Source: Poecilobothrus nobilitatus | Taxonomy: Eukaryota; Arthropoda; Insecta; Diptera; Dolichopodidae | Direction: 5' to 3' | Length of the DNA stretch: 64,000 nt | Assembly: GCA_947095535.1 (NCBI GenBank) | Contig: OX352774.1 | Coordinates: forward strand, 80,848,416 to 80,912,415 | Shown here: in pieces, positions 11,538-24,301 of the stretch | How positions within the stretch are numbered: position 1 is the stretch's first letter | How the letters are laid out: every line of letters starts with the position of its first letter | The notes under the pieces: model-generated | Seen by the model: only the letters and a program-made list of their open reading frames with translations | Database searches by the model: none | Told to the model about the DNA's origin: nothing | Made by a program: the position numbers and the translations under genes

Positions 11538-12944
11538 TCAATGCGAAGGTCTCTAATAAAATCAACGTCATCGTCATTGCTTTCACTTGACACAATAATA
11601 TTTTCTTGCTCTTGTAGCATTAACAAATAAACACTACAATGCGACACAACTACAAAACAATTTTTTTTTTTTGTTTTGTTTTTCTTATTATTTTGATTTA
11701 TTACATTTACACAAATACACACACGCACACAGTCTTATTGAAAATGAAAATTTTTGGTCTGATTTTGATTATACAAAAAAAAAAAAAAAAAAACAATATT
11801 GGAAAATTTAAATAAGAAAAAAAAAAAACAAAAAACACAAAAAACAAATTGAAGGACAAAATAATAATGTTTTTTATTTTATATATTATATACTATTTAG
11901 CCAAAAATTTAATTTATTTGTTTCACAATTTTTTTTTTTTTGCCTTTATAAATAATAAGGAAGTAAAAAGTTAATTTTAAATATATTAGAACTAATTTGT
12001 TGGATTTAAAATATTTTTTCACACAATTTTCAATTTTTTTTTTTTTTTGGGTTTTTAAAGTTTTATTCAATTAAAAATTTAATATTTTGTTTTTTTTTGT
12101 ATTTACTTTCTGTTTTTTTTTTTTTTGTATTTATTTTTGTTTATTTTGAATTTCAAAAAAAAAAAATAATAATAATAAAACATTAGTTATTTACATAACA
12201 GAAAATTGAAAACAAAACATCACATTTAATTTATTATATAGCTATTTAATTAATTTTTGAAAAAGGTGTCAAAAAAAAATAATATATTATTAATAATTAT
12301 TCAACAGGTCGTTTAAATTTAAGGTGAAAATTTTTTTTTTTTTTTTTAATTGCATTAATTTTTTTTTTTTTTTATTGGTATTTTTTCACTTTTTCTTTTG
12401 ATTGAATTTTTTCTTTTTTAAAATTCTACAATAAAAGAGTTCAAATGTTGAGGTGTTATGGCGTTTAAAATGAAATGCGTATAAAAAAATATAATAATTT
12501 TCTTTATTCTTTTAGCGAAATTCCTACAATATATGATTCAATATTGTTTATATGAATACAATTATACACTATTTTATAATATGTATCCTCCTAAAATAAA
12601 AATTTGACATTGAAAACGTCATTTTTTTCTTTGATTTTTTTTTTCTTCTTGTGTTTTTTTTTTTTAATATTTTGGTTGGGTATTTTTATAACAGTATTCA
12701 GTGATGAAATATAATTTCGGTTCGTATTTATGTATTTTAAAAGAAGATTTTATTTATTTTTTGCGAATTTTGTCCACCTTTTTTTTTATTTTGTTGATAA
12801 AAATTGAAATTATGATATAATTTAAGTTAAATTTGTTGTTATTCAGTTATAGTGTTCTCCAAGAAGGTAAAAGCAAAAATTATTGATTGATTATCTACCT
12901 GCACATGGTTCACAATTATCATATTCTTCAGCTACAATAAACAT
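11538..12944 (-). CDS. two 5' coding exons of an unrecognised gene
   Basis: Exon 1 runs 12944-12899: ATG plus 15 codons in all (MFIVAEEYDNCEPCA) and one extra base before donor GTAGAT. Exon 2 runs 11649-11538, after an acceptor TTTTGTAG and before a strong donor GTAAGT at 11537-11532. The exon phases fit: one base plus two gives a Val codon, and the joined frame continues VSHCSVYLLMLQEQENIIV and then an acidic stretch ending NDDDVDFIRDLRI with two bases left over. The next exon must therefore begin in phase 2; none was found between 1 and 11531, so it may lie outside the window. Composition is that of real protein, unlike neighbouring frames. An alternative start is the internal Met of exon 2 (11620), which would make exon 1 unnecessary. 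I recognise no family; the Cys pairs and acidic segment are only descriptive. The acceptor is A-rich upstream, which lowers confidence. Confidence 0.42.
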
Positions 12945-15900
12945 CACTTTACAATGAACACAATTTTAATTAATAAAAAAAAATTTTTAAAATTTTCTTG
13001 GAAAACATATTTATCTATTCAATGAAAATAAGTAAACAATATTTTTATTAATTGATAGATAATTGATCAAATGATCCGTATTAGGTCAGTATAGGTCATA
13101 TAAAGTAAAAGTTGTAACCAAAATTATAACAATTGAAAATAATAAAGTTTTAAAAGATAAAATAATCTAATAATTTAAATAGATTAAGAATAAAGTAAAA
13201 AAATTAAAAAAAAACTTTTGTTTTTATTGTGTTCACTTTATTATAATAATTTATTTGAACTATGCTATAACAGCTGATATACAATATAATATATAAGAAT
13301 GTTTCAGTTTCTTTTACAAAATAAACTACTCTATTGTTCTCCCAATTACACTAACCATCTATGCACTAACCTTTGAAAAAGAGTAGATGTGGAAAACTTT
13401 TTCTGCAGATGTCTTTAATTAAAATTTGTCAACAACAACAACATTACCAATTACTCTCAACATCTTTTTTCATCTAAAAGGAACGGAAATATTATGATTT
13501 ATGAATAACCGTATAGTAATCACTGTTATGATGTCACACAATTACTGTAAGTTTATGTTTTTAAAATATTAAGGGTCTTCACGTAATAATCCATCGAAGA
13601 AAAATAATCCTATTTTATGTGAATGATCCAATGGAAAATATAAATTGCAAAGTAAAAACTTACAGATAACAGATATATTGATAAATTTAGAGAAATGTTT
13701 ACTAGTATCTTTTCTGAAACAACTACAATTTCTGTCAAAAATTTGTTTAAATCCTTCGATAGTCCGTTGGAAGACTGGTTTGTACTTTTACGTAATGATC
13801 CCTATTGTATTATTTATTTTGTATACAGTTACGTTTTTGGGAAATCAAATATGACTTTTAATTATTATATTGGTGATTATAATAAATGGTCATTTAGTAA
13901 CAGAAGAAGAAACAAGAAAAATAAGATAATAATTTCAATTTAAGTAAAAAAAAAAAACATCTTTTTATAAATTAAAAGATAATTAATCAAAAAAAAAGGA
14001 GGCAGAAAGAAAAATCTAATAAGGAAATAAAGAAAATTTGCCCACTTTAACTAATGAAATTTATCAATAAAATTGACTTAAAGAGTTTTTAAAAAATAAT
14101 AATAAAATCCAACTGTATAACAACACGCGTCGTCCGCCGTACAATAAATCGTATTAGATTGCCGATTACAGTACATTGCAGTACAAATATATAACCATGT
14201 TTAATTAAATAATGAACTATGTATATGTATATTTATTTCAAAATTCGAATCTAATGTTTATACAAATTTATTTATAAAAAAATAAATAATTTTTTTCTAC
14301 TTCTTTCTTTTTTGTTTGTTTCTGTAAAAATGATAATGTAAAAATTTACAAAAAAAAAAAAAAAAAAACTTCACGCAATCATTGAATTTTATTTAATAAT
14401 ATTTCATCATTTCATAATATTTTTAATTGTATTTTAAATAATAAATTTTAATTTTTAAAAGAATTTTCAAAAGCTTTTAAAGTCATATCAATAATTAATA
14501 ATTGAATTGTTTTTTTTTGTTTTTTTTTTAATTATTATTAAAGTAATTCATCAGATTTTTAAGCACTTTATAATTAACTAACTGTCAATTAATAATCAGT
14601 TTATTATTATTATTGTTATATCATACGATATTAAAATTTATATATAATATTGTACATAACCTATTATAATACCAAAATATATCAAATTATGGTATGACTT
14701 TAATTATTAAAAATGTCTTAATTCTTATTTATTTTAAATAAATTAAAATTTATTTATTTATTTATTAAAATTAAAATAGAAAAAAAAAAAAAAATGTTAT
14801 ACAAAACAATTAAACCGTTTTTTTTTTTGTGTTTTTTATCGAACCGCTTAATAAATTTTTATTGAAGCATCACTGCTAAAAATTCAATATTTTCCATTTT
14901 ATATGTATATATATGTAATATATATATATATATATATATCTAGTATTTATATAACTATCTTTTTTTCTTTTAAATAAAATCCTATTTTTAATATAACATA
15001 TGGTGTATATAAGTTAAGTATAAAAATAACGAAACTGTTACGTACCAACTTGTACCAAATTTATAACATTTTATACGGTTTTAAGACCAAAAAGAAAGAA
15101 GAAAAAAAAAAAAAAAAACTGTAGGTGATTTATTCAAAGAAAGAAAATCAATATTTAATACATAAAAAAATATATATGTAGGTGGGTTACCTAAACTACA
15201 TAATAATGTATTTGTAAATTTTAAATGCTAAACTGGTATACTTACAAGTCACTTAGAAATTTAATAATCCACATTGATGCACTTCTTATTTGCTGATTAT
15301 GAAAATAACGATATGGAATTTTATTGTAAATTTGTGCTGCGCATATATAACACGTGTATCTATACATTCAGAATGAATTTTTTTTTTTTTTCTTTTCTTT
15401 TAAATACACTAAAATTTTTTTTTTTTTTTTAATTAACTATTATGGAAGACTTTTCTTTTTTTTTTATACCTACACAATAAAAACAATTTTTTTTTTTTAA
15501 ATGATTTTTAGTATTTACACTTGGAATAGTTCTATCTAACTAAAAGTCTCTAATCAATTTGTGCTTTTTATCAATCATTATAATACCCTAGTACATAATG
15601 TATAAATTTTTTTTTTTTTATTTACAAAATTCATATATGTATGTATGTATGTATGTAATGTAGGTACATATAAAATTTTAAATAAACTTAAATAATAAAA
15701 TAAAAAACAAAGAAAAAAAACAAAACAATAAAATTACAAATAATATTTTTAGGTGCAAACATAATATTAAATAAATCAAGAAAATAAAAAAAAAAAAAAA
15801 TAAATAAAATATAGAAAAAAAAAATAAATACAACAAACAATTTCAATAGGAAAACTTTCACAATGAATTTTAAATGTAAACAAATATAATTTTTTTTTTT

Positions 15901-16768
15901 ATATACAGTGAAAATCATAATACCTGATAATACGTTAAAGCTTAATTATTTATAAATAAAGAATTTTTAAACAATTCAAGTTTTTTATTTATTTTTTTTT
16001 TGTTTTATTTTATTTTATTACCTACCTTATAAAAGCATAAAAGCTTATTTATTTATTTTAATATTTTATAATTTTTGTTATACAAAAAAAAAAAATTATG
16101 TATCAGTTTGTTGGTAGCATTTATTTATGGTTGTTGTATTGGATATTTTGTATATATAATGACATATAATAAAAATGGTATTTTACTGGTAGGTACTTTG
16201 GATATTATTTGAAAAGTTTTATTAATTTGTTAACGGAAATTTTTATTTTAAATAATATTTTTGCTTATTAACGGAAATTTTTCCTACTCTACTTATTATG
16301 TACGTTTGTTAGTCAAAACTAATTAAAAAGGTTTTAAAGTGTTTTAAAAGATTTTAAATTTTACCATAAAGAAATCATATATAGTTTTACTCGTTTTAAA
16401 AAGTTACGATTTTGTCTGTTAAAAAACGGTTTTTTGGAAATTTTTTTTATTTTAAAATCTACTTTGAAAGAAAAAGGGTTAAAATTTGGTTTTACAGTTT
16501 TTTTTTATTTTTTTATTTTGACAATTAATGTATTGTCAAATAAATACAAAAAATAAATTATTTGGAAATTTAAGTTGTGATTAAAGTTTTTCTATTAAAA
16601 TAAACATTTTTAAATTAAAGTTATTTTAAAGTATAGAAAAAAGTTTCTATTCTATTAGTCCTATGTTTAACGTTTTAAACATCACCAAACACATAAATTA
16701 GCCCAATAAAACTCTACTAAATCAAACCAAGAAAGTTTACTTGGTTTAAATATTCAAAAATGTTGTAA
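12945..16768. other. AT-rich spacer
   Basis: Homopolymer-dense DNA. An 82-codon plus-strand frame at 13695-13943 contains the fairly normal-looking stretch DSPLEDWFVLLRNDPYC but no recognisable family or splice context, and I do not call it a gene. A small GC-richer island at 14124-14175 is unexplained. Confidence 0.5.
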
Positions 16769-16912
16769 ATTTTTTTTTTTTTTAGGTTATTCCCATGTTA
16801 CATAAATGTGGCAAAGAAATTATGCAGCCTTTCCTTTTCAGGACTGTTTTCAGGACTTTGTGTCTGTAAATGTCTTAAGAGGCGATTATTCTTACGTGGT
16901 GTGTGGAATGTA
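16769..16912 (-). repeat. SINE family A, copy 2, 5'-truncated
   Basis: A T-tract (the A-tail read on the other strand) is followed by the family body in inverse orientation: CATAAATGTGGCAAAGAAAT, CAGCCTTTCCTTTTCAGG, CTGTAAATGTC and CGTGGTGTGTGG. The tRNA-like head with A box is missing. An extra TTTTCAGGACT word is duplicated inside the body. Confidence 0.75.
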
Positions 16913-17132
16913 AATTTTTTTATATAACTAATCTAATAAAATAAACGTCATTTAAATAACCTTTAATTTGTGTTGTTTTTTATGATTCATGCGATTATAT
17001 TGTTTTCTTACATAAAATTATTCCGAAATATAAAAATAATTACACTATTAGACTATCGATTTAAACTACTTCGATATAAAACTTTTCGATTAACACCATA
17101 GTCTCATTTGACCCTTTTTTTCTTATATCCGT

Positions 17133-17975
17133 ACGATAAGGACCGGGTATATTAAAATTGCTCCTCAGTTTGTAACACCTCTAAATAAGCTAGCTAAATA
17201 TGCCTTACTAAATATGGATCGGATCAGAATTAAATTCTAAGTCGATTAAGCTTTGTCCGTCCGTCCGCCGGTCTGTCCGTCAGCAAGATAACTCAAAAAC
17301 TAAGAAAGCTAGAGTCTTAAAATTAACACAAAATATTCTTACATCAATTTGTAGGTTTTCTATTTTTTGTTAGTTGAGATTTGACCAAAACTTCGGGTAG
17401 CTCTCGAAGAACTAACTTTTAGATCTCCACATTTTTTTTGAAATAGAGCCATGCAATTTCAACTGCTGATAGATATCATAAAGATATTAAATTTATTATT
17501 AATAACTTTTTTCTGTGGCCCCACTCGTTACGGAATTACAGCTTCCCAAAGTTCGAAAAAGCTCTATATTTAAATTGTTATAACACAAGTTGTATAAGGT
17601 ATATCTTCAATTTGAAAACCAAATGATTACTGCTTTTATTAGCTTTAAAAAAATAAATATATGTAATAAATATATACTTGTAGCATACGGTGTTTTAATT
17701 TACTGTTATGTGAAACTCAAATTTTGGAAAATTCTTGTTTCCTTCTATCTTCCAAACGGTTTAATTTAGAAACTTGAAATTTTGAGAGAAGTTAGGTTTT
17801 TGAAAATAAGAATGAGTCGTTTCAAAAAATATTTTTGTATCGCCTATCTTTTCGGAGCTGTATGGAGTCAAAAACAAAAAAAAATTTTTATTTTTAAACA
17901 CCTGTAACTTGAACACCTGTCCAAATTATTTTGAAGTAATATACAAAAATTAAAGCTTTTGAAGAATGTATAAAC
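17133..17975. repeat. GTCCGTCC-head dispersed repeat, copy 1
   Basis: Starts near GACCGGGTATATTAAAATTG and contains GTTTGTAACACCTCTAAATA, then a GTCCGTCCGTCCGCCGGTCT head (17258-17277). A body follows that matches the copy at 49695: TAGATATCATAAA, CGTTACGGAATTACAGC, TTTACTGTTATGTGAAA, AACTTGAAATTTTGAGA and TTTTTAAACACCTGTAACTT. It carries one body unit, whereas the 49695 copy carries more than two. The order of head motifs (GGTATATTA, GTTTGTAACAC, AAGTCGATT, CCGTCCGTC) resembles an abundant repeat I recall from fly genomes, but I cannot check this here. No protein is coded. Confidence 0.7.
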
Positions 17976-19312
17976 ATATATGTAGTGTGAATATATATAC
18001 AATATATATAGTTCTAGAAATTATAACATCCACCCAACATATTTTAAAATATACTAAAAAATTAAAAAAAATAATATTATTAGCAGAGTGCCAAGCTATG
18101 AACATACTAATGGTTCGTACGGGTATCTAAGAGTTGACAAAGGCAACTGTATTCTTCCACGGTTTTCGTTTTAGGTTAATTTTTTTCCAATTAAAAAAAA
18201 ATTATTAACACGAAGTTTGACATTATGTTTTAAACGTTATATTTTTGTGGAGTGGTAGCTTGTGGTATGTCCTAGAAATTTATTTCGAATGTATCTACTT
18301 TTTAACACCCATCATTTTAGAAACACATTAATGCTCGTAAATCGAGGATCAAGTTTATATAATAAATATTAATAAATATAAATAAATAGAAAAATGAAAA
18401 ATATATGTTTGTATTAAAATTCTCGAGAAAACAAAAAAATTCTGAATTCTACAATTGAAAGTCTTTTATTGAAAACTATGAATTTGGAGTTTTTTTTTTA
18501 ACTGCAGTAAAAGTAGCTTTTTGTTAATAATAATTATATTTAATAAATTGTAAAAAATAAAAAATTATAAACTGACACTTTAACGTGCATATATTTAATG
18601 TATATATTTCTCGATTTCTCTAAAATTACTTAAAACTGAACTATGTACTATTATTTTTATTCAACATTAAACTCTTATCACATTAATGATTTATTTATTA
18701 TGTATTTTAATATATTCTATAAAAAGTACTATTAATTCATTTTCTATTGACAATTCAGAAAAAAATATTTAGTCTGGGTCAAAAAAAAAATTTTTAAAAA
18801 TAGTTTCATCAGATTTAAAAATGTACCTATGATTTTTAAACTATAATTAAAAATAGGATACTAAACAAAATACAATCTTACAATTAAATAAATATTAACA
18901 ATTTAATAATTTAGATAATGATTTTTGTTTTGTCTATAATATTAAGGAACCATTTATTGTAATACAATTAAATAAAATGTACATGAGATGTTTTTAAGAG
19001 ATTTTATTTGTAGTTTTAAATTACAATATTAATTTAAATCACTTCTTTTTGTTCTTGATAAAATATGATGAATAAATTTTCTGTTTTATCATTGTTAAAT
19101 AAAAAACAACACCTCTTCCGATCAAATATATATTATAAATCAAAAAAATAAAATTATTATAACCCCTTATTAACCCCTTTTAACTGTTATATTAAATATG
19201 TAATAGTATATAAATTGAAATTTGCATAAATATAGGCGTTTGTAATTTTTCTCAATATTTTTAAAATTTTAATTTTATTTAATTTCGAATTCATTTATAT
19301 TTTTTGCAAAAC
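17976..19312. other. AT-rich spacer
   Basis: Nothing beyond simple AT-rich sequence and scattered short runs was identified. Confidence 0.5.
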
Positions 19313-20790
19313 AAAAACTTCGTCCGGCGTAGATGGTATATCGAGTATTGTCTTGAAAAACTTGTCCCCAAAACTTATATTCGAGTACACAATAATTTTA
19401 ATAATTGCCTTAATTACTCATATTTTCCAAAAACCTGGAAAAAAGCTAAAACTGTAATGATTAAAAAACCAGGAAAAGATCTAAATAACCCCAACAGCTA
19501 TCGACCGATAAGCCTCGTCCCCAAATATTAGTAAAGTGTACGAAGCAATTATAAATGATAAAATTATTCAAGAGGTGAGAAATAAAAATATAAACATTAT
19601 TGACTTGGAAAAAGCTTTCAACTCAGTCTAGGTAAATGGACTTATTTATAAGCTAAAGAAATATAACTTTTCTAGTAAGTTAATGGCTTTAATATTAGAT
19701 ATGATATCGGATAATAGGTTTGTTATTTCTAACGATTCAAACATTATAAGTAGAACATTTGCTATTAAAAATGGGCTTCTACAGGGAACAATTAATTCCC
19801 CGATATTATTTTGTATCTACATCACAGAACTTCTCGAGCTATTTCAATCTATTAAAGGCAGTAACTATGCATTAGCATTTACGGATGACATAGTTTTTTA
19901 CTCGGCAGGTGACACAATAGAACATATCCAGTACTACTTGCAAAAAATTTTCAATTTGTCATTAGATTACTGTAAAATTTGGTAACTTAAAATCAATACT
20001 GATAAATATGAAACAATACTTTTTCGAAACATTGTGGACAAAGTTAATCACAATATCAGAAAAAATTGAAGGAACGTAAATATTAAAAGTAATGATAGAA
20101 CTTTTTTAAAACAAATCAAAATAATTAATTATTTTGAAGTGCAAGTTCACCATCATTTAAAATTTAAAGACCATGTAAATCACATACTAAGTAAAAGTAA
20201 CAAAGCCTTTATGACCGCCAGAAACCTGTTTTACGACAAACGGATATGTCTCAGAGTTAAAATCCTCTCATATCAAGCTCTTATAAAACCTATAATGGCA
20301 TATGCCGTCCCTATTTGGTTTAACATAAGTGCTAGCACAATGGAACTTATTAGAAAATTTGAAAGAAAATGCATTAGAGTCTGCATAAATAAAACAAGAA
20401 AACCATAATCAAATTTTCAACATTATATAATACAAAGTATTATATAAAAATGCAAACATAATAAGATTCGATAATTCTGCTATTAAATTAATAAATCGTT
20501 TTAATAGCTCTACAAGTGACGGAAAATAATCTAGTGTCAAATATTTATTACCACAATGATGAGTATATAAGATTCTGCATGAATACAGGATTTATTGCAC
20601 CGAAATTCTTTATATACCTAGATTCAAATGGTTATTTCATTATAATAGGCTGGCTACATGCAAGATCATTGACTATATTCCGCGAAACCTAGATTATTCG
20701 ATGTTGAAATTTGATACACATACACCAGAAAGGGACAAAAGCATTAGTAGAAATTATTGGTGGTTAGAAAACACCTACATAGTAGATTAA
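19313..20790 (+). mobile_element. decayed Jockey-type LINE, reverse transcriptase region
   Basis: Reading across two or more frameshifts and several stops gives a continuous reverse-transcriptase trail. SSGVDGISS (about 19318) is followed by YFPKTWKKAKTVMIKKPGK and NPNSYRPISLV (19488-19520), then IIDLEKAFNSV, then GLLQGTINSPILF, then the catalytic box as FTDD (19878-19889; usual FADD). The tail runs HLKFKDHVNHILSK, LIKPIMAYAVPIW and, near 20620-20700, RFKWLFHYNRLATCKII, ending with TAA at 20788. Between the SYRPISL block and the EKAF block about 30 residues usually present in the family (the region with the FR.GHST-like motif) are missing, so there is an internal deletion. The 5' half of the element (ORF1, endonuclease) is absent. 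The trailing AGATAGGTTAAG words up to 20890 may be its 3' end. Confidence 0.85.
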
Positions 20791-21459
20791 AATAGTAATT
20801 ATTTTTAATTATTTAGGATAAGTAGGATAGCATAGGGTAAATTAGATTAGATATATAGGTTCAGATAGGTTAAGATAGGTTAAGTTTTTATCTTAAAACC
20901 TGTTATGAAAAGTCGCTAAAACAACTTTAACCACTCATATCTCAAAAACGATCCCAATCACCTATTTCAAGGAAAGCCATCGAGTCGGAAACACCCTGCA
21001 TAATGATAACTTTTCCTGAATTTTGTTTTTGCTTTTTATAAAGGTACCGAACAGTAATATATTTTAAATGAACCATTTAAATTTACAATATAACAGTTGA
21101 AATTTCTCAAATATTATAAAAATCTAAAAACAATATAACGTATAAAACTTTTTAAAGAAGTAAAGTGATTCCGAGACAAAATTATTCGTAGAGTTTCTAT
21201 AATATTAAGGTTTTACTGCAATTAATATGACAGCTGAAAGAATAAGTATTCAAATAAGTATTTAGTAATTAAAACTTAATTTCTTTTTCAATTATAAATA
21301 CTATCCAATCATTATACGATTAAAATCTTTACCTTAAGCGTTGTTCAAAGTTTGGGAAAATCCGTTGAAAAAAATTTGGAAATTGAATCGATTTCTTATG
21401 ATAATTTCATATTTTTATTTATATTTTGATTATTACACCCCGTACAAATCTATTTGTCA
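20791..21459. other. AT-rich spacer with LINE tail
   Basis: Contains the probable LINE 3' tail (to about 20890), including TAGGTTCAGATAGGTTAAG-type short repeats. The rest holds nothing recognisable. Confidence 0.4.
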
Positions 21460-21930
21460 AAGTATATATTAATTTGCTAATACGTTTGTAATACCTTCCT
21501 TAAAGGATATGAGATAGATATATGGCAAATTTTGCTCAGAATCGAATTCTGAATCGATTTAGTCATGTGTACGGTAAAATTATTTTTTTCGCTATAGAAA
21601 TTAAGATAATTCGACTGCTGTGTTCAAGTAACTGCAATATAATTTATTCTTTTTATATGAAAATAACTCAGTGCCTATATTAAAGCTAGAAATCAGAAAT
21701 CCCAATTTTTGTGAAAAGCAGTAAAGTTTTATGTCAACAGCTTCAGTAACATTATTATGATCTAGAGTAGCCGATTCGGATAGTTGTGATATAATTTCCT
21801 TTTTCTACATGAGCATAACTCAGTCTATATAAGTTGACATTTTTTTTTTAAAGATTTATCAAAGGAAGCTTTATGCCAACAACTTCTGTAAAATTTCGAA
21901 AGACTAACGTAGCAGGATCGAGAGTATAGA
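21460..21930. repeat. looser relative of the GTCCGTCC-head repeat
   Basis: The head has AATACGTTTGTAATACCT and GAATCGATTTAGTCATGTGT, similar in order to the head at 17133 but without the CCGT repeats. Downstream two similar units about 152 bp apart (marked by ATATAATTTATTCTTTTTA at 21637 and ATATAATTTCCTTTTTCTA at 21789) each contain ATAACTCAGT and a TTTATG.CAACA.CTTC.GTAA motif. This is a repeat with internal tandem structure; membership in the same family is inference. Confidence 0.4.
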
Positions 21931-22764
21931 TGAGAAATTTATATCCTCAAATATTGATATACTTAACACAGCTAGACATTTGGAATTTGATAAAAAATAA
22001 TCAAGTTTTATGGCATAATAAAAATTAGGTGGGTTCGGTGCAACAGGTTTAAGTTACTATAGTACAACCCCAATATTTACATAACTTTACTTCGTTACTT
22101 AATTAAGTTAGATATCATAAATTTTCTAAAAGATGATTAAATTTTGTGGTGATATGGTAGAACATATGTTCGTGCGGGTATCCTAGAGTTTACAGAGTTA
22201 ACTATATACTCTTGCACGTTTTTTTGATGCACTTTCAAAGTTAAAATATTATATACAGTATAATAAATTTTAATTGTTTGTTTTGAAATAAAGTATGCGT
22301 AAGAAGAAATTTCAGAAATTCCCCTCATTTAATATTTACATTAAATCAATTATAGATACAAATCACAATTATTATGTTTTATAAATATAAAATTTTCCTG
22401 TTTTACTTATCATATTATTACCAATTGTTTTTAATATACCAGTTTATGATCCCGGTTTAATTTTTTGTTTTTGTTAATTTGAATATTCTTGAAATTTTAT
22501 TTTTAACTTTTTTTTTTGTTTTTTTTTTTTACTTCAAATACATAAAAATAAATCTAAAGTAGTTTAAAATAATTTTATACAATTTTACAGCAAAATATAT
22601 TTTATTTTTTTGTAGTATTTAGAACAAGATTTAAAATTGTATGATAACTATGTACATATATATGTATATTTGTTTTTGAATAAACAAATATAATAGCTTT
22701 AGGCATCCAAATATTCTTGTAATTTAAAATTAAAGTAGCATTTTTTTTTTTGGTAAATCTTTCA
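21931..22764. other. AT-rich spacer upstream of the 22835 gene
   Basis: No coding or repeat feature is supported. It presumably includes the upstream regulatory DNA of the secreted-protein gene, but no specific site other than the TATA-like box is visible. Confidence 0.4.
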
Positions 22765-22803
22765 TATATAAACAAAATTTTATCAAATCCTGTTGACATT
22801 TAG
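22765..22803 (+). promoter_or_regulatory. possible core promoter of the 22835 gene
   Basis: TATATAAA at 22765-22772 is followed 28-35 bases later by CATTTAGTC, a loose initiator-like word, and the start codon at 22835. The spacing is right for a TATA-dependent promoter with a 5' leader of about 35 bases. In such AT-rich DNA a TATA word is weak evidence by itself. Confidence 0.35.
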
Positions 22804-22834
22804 TCAAAATTTTTAAACAAAGAAGATTTCTAAA

Positions 22835-24226
22835 ATGGTATGTAATAATTAATATTTATTATATTTTAAATATTGTATCTCTTATTTTATATATATATTT
22901 ATTTTAAATTTCTAGGGGATTTTAGAATTTGGAATAATATTAACAATTTCATCTGTTGCATTTTGTGGTACAATTTTACCACCTTTTAATTATAAAATAT
23001 TTGAAAATAACGTAGTGCCATTAGATATTTCATCAAGAAGTTTTATTGCAATTCCAAATGAATCTTATAAACCAATTAATGATAATTTTTTAATGAAAGA
23101 AATTTTACCGCCACGTACACCAGCTAATGAATATGGTCCACCAAAGAATAATGATATATTTTTTAAACCTCCAGCAGATCTTCCTTCATTACCAGAATCA
23201 ACACCAGAAATTGCTTTAACAACTGAAGCTTCACTTAACACAAGACTTGATGACAAAGAAATGAAAAAATCCTCTGAAGAAAATGTTCCATCACAAGGTG
23301 ATGAAATGTTGTTTAAACCAATAGAAACTACAACTCCTAAATTTTTGTTACCACCTGGTTTACCAGAATTACCACCATCACCAAAAATACCATTAACAAC
23401 AACAACAACAACTGAATCTCCAATGTCAAGATTTGAAGAAGAATTTTCAATGGAAGAAAAAAATAAACCATCTGAAGAATTTATTCCACCACAAAATGAT
23501 GCAATAATATTGGAACGAATTGAACAAACTACTCCTAAAGTGTTCTTACCACCTGGTTTACCTGAATTACCACCAGCACCAGTATTTACTTTAACAAATA
23601 AAACAACAACTACTGAAGATATTGTATCAAGATATGAAGATGATGTTTCAATAGAAGAAATGCGTAAACCAGCTGAAGAATATGGTTCACCCAGTCTTCC
23701 AGAACAACCATTTATTAATCCAATGATGATGTTACCAGAACTTCCACCAAAAATGATAGAAGAAATGGTAGAAATACTTAAACCTATGGAAGAAATCAGT
23801 GTAACAACAAGCGATGGTCATAATTTTAATATTAAGATTAGTGTAACAGCAAATACAAATTTTGTGCAACCTTCATTGCCACAAATACCAACTCCATTTT
23901 TTATGCCTGGAATAAAAGCACCAAAACTTACAAGTTTTCCACCAGGTATACCACCTTCTGTACCATCTATATTCCCCCAACAATCATTAAATATTGAAAC
24001 ACCAATGATAGAAATGTCATCAGCCTTACCAAATATTCCATCTGTACCAATTATAACATTAAATGAAACCCCATATCCCTCAGCTGTTCCAATGAATGAA
24101 ATTTCATCAAGAATAGGAAGAGGGGAAACAACTGCAGAATCAATAATGGAATCTTCAACTCCAGCTTCAATAAATAATGCACCATATCCACCAGCTCTTC
24201 CATATTCTAAATACGGACAACTGTGA
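22835..24226 (+). CDS. secreted proline/threonine-rich repeat protein
   Basis: Two exons. Exon 1 contributes only ATG (22835-22837) before donor GTATGT; exon 2 runs from 22916, after acceptor TTTCTAG, to TGA at 24224-24226. Phase 0 is kept, giving 437 residues. The new N-terminus MGILEFGIILTISSVAFCGT is a good signal peptide (cleavage probably after Cys18), which supports the splice model strongly. The mature part has three imperfect modules of about 66 residues (roughly residues 70-256). Modules two and three both carry PPGLPELPP (about 147-155 and 213-221), a TTT run, an acidic SRFEEE or SRYEDD stretch and KP.EE. The rest is rich in Pro, Ser and Met, with IPSVP and YPPALPYSK near the end. 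There is no catalytic domain. I infer an extracellular structural protein, perhaps cuticle or matrix; no family is recognised. It converges with the RR gene at 27083. Confidence 0.85.
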
Positions 24227-24295
24227 TTTTTGTAACGATAATTTTTTTTTTTTTTGTATTGAATAGCTAGAAGTTGATGTACAAAATGTTAAAAA

Positions 24296-24301
24296 AATAA
24301 A
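24296..24301 (+). terminator. possible poly(A) signal of the 22835 gene
   Basis: AATAAA about 70 bases after the stop codon. The surrounding A-rich tract contains other near matches, so the exact site is uncertain. Confidence 0.35.

Noticed and set aside
15688..15918. Hydrophobic 76-residue minus-strand frame resembling a membrane protein
   Set aside because: Phe/Ile/Tyr content follows directly from poly(A) tracts; many similar frames (for example 11392, 58830, 59050) occur across the window.
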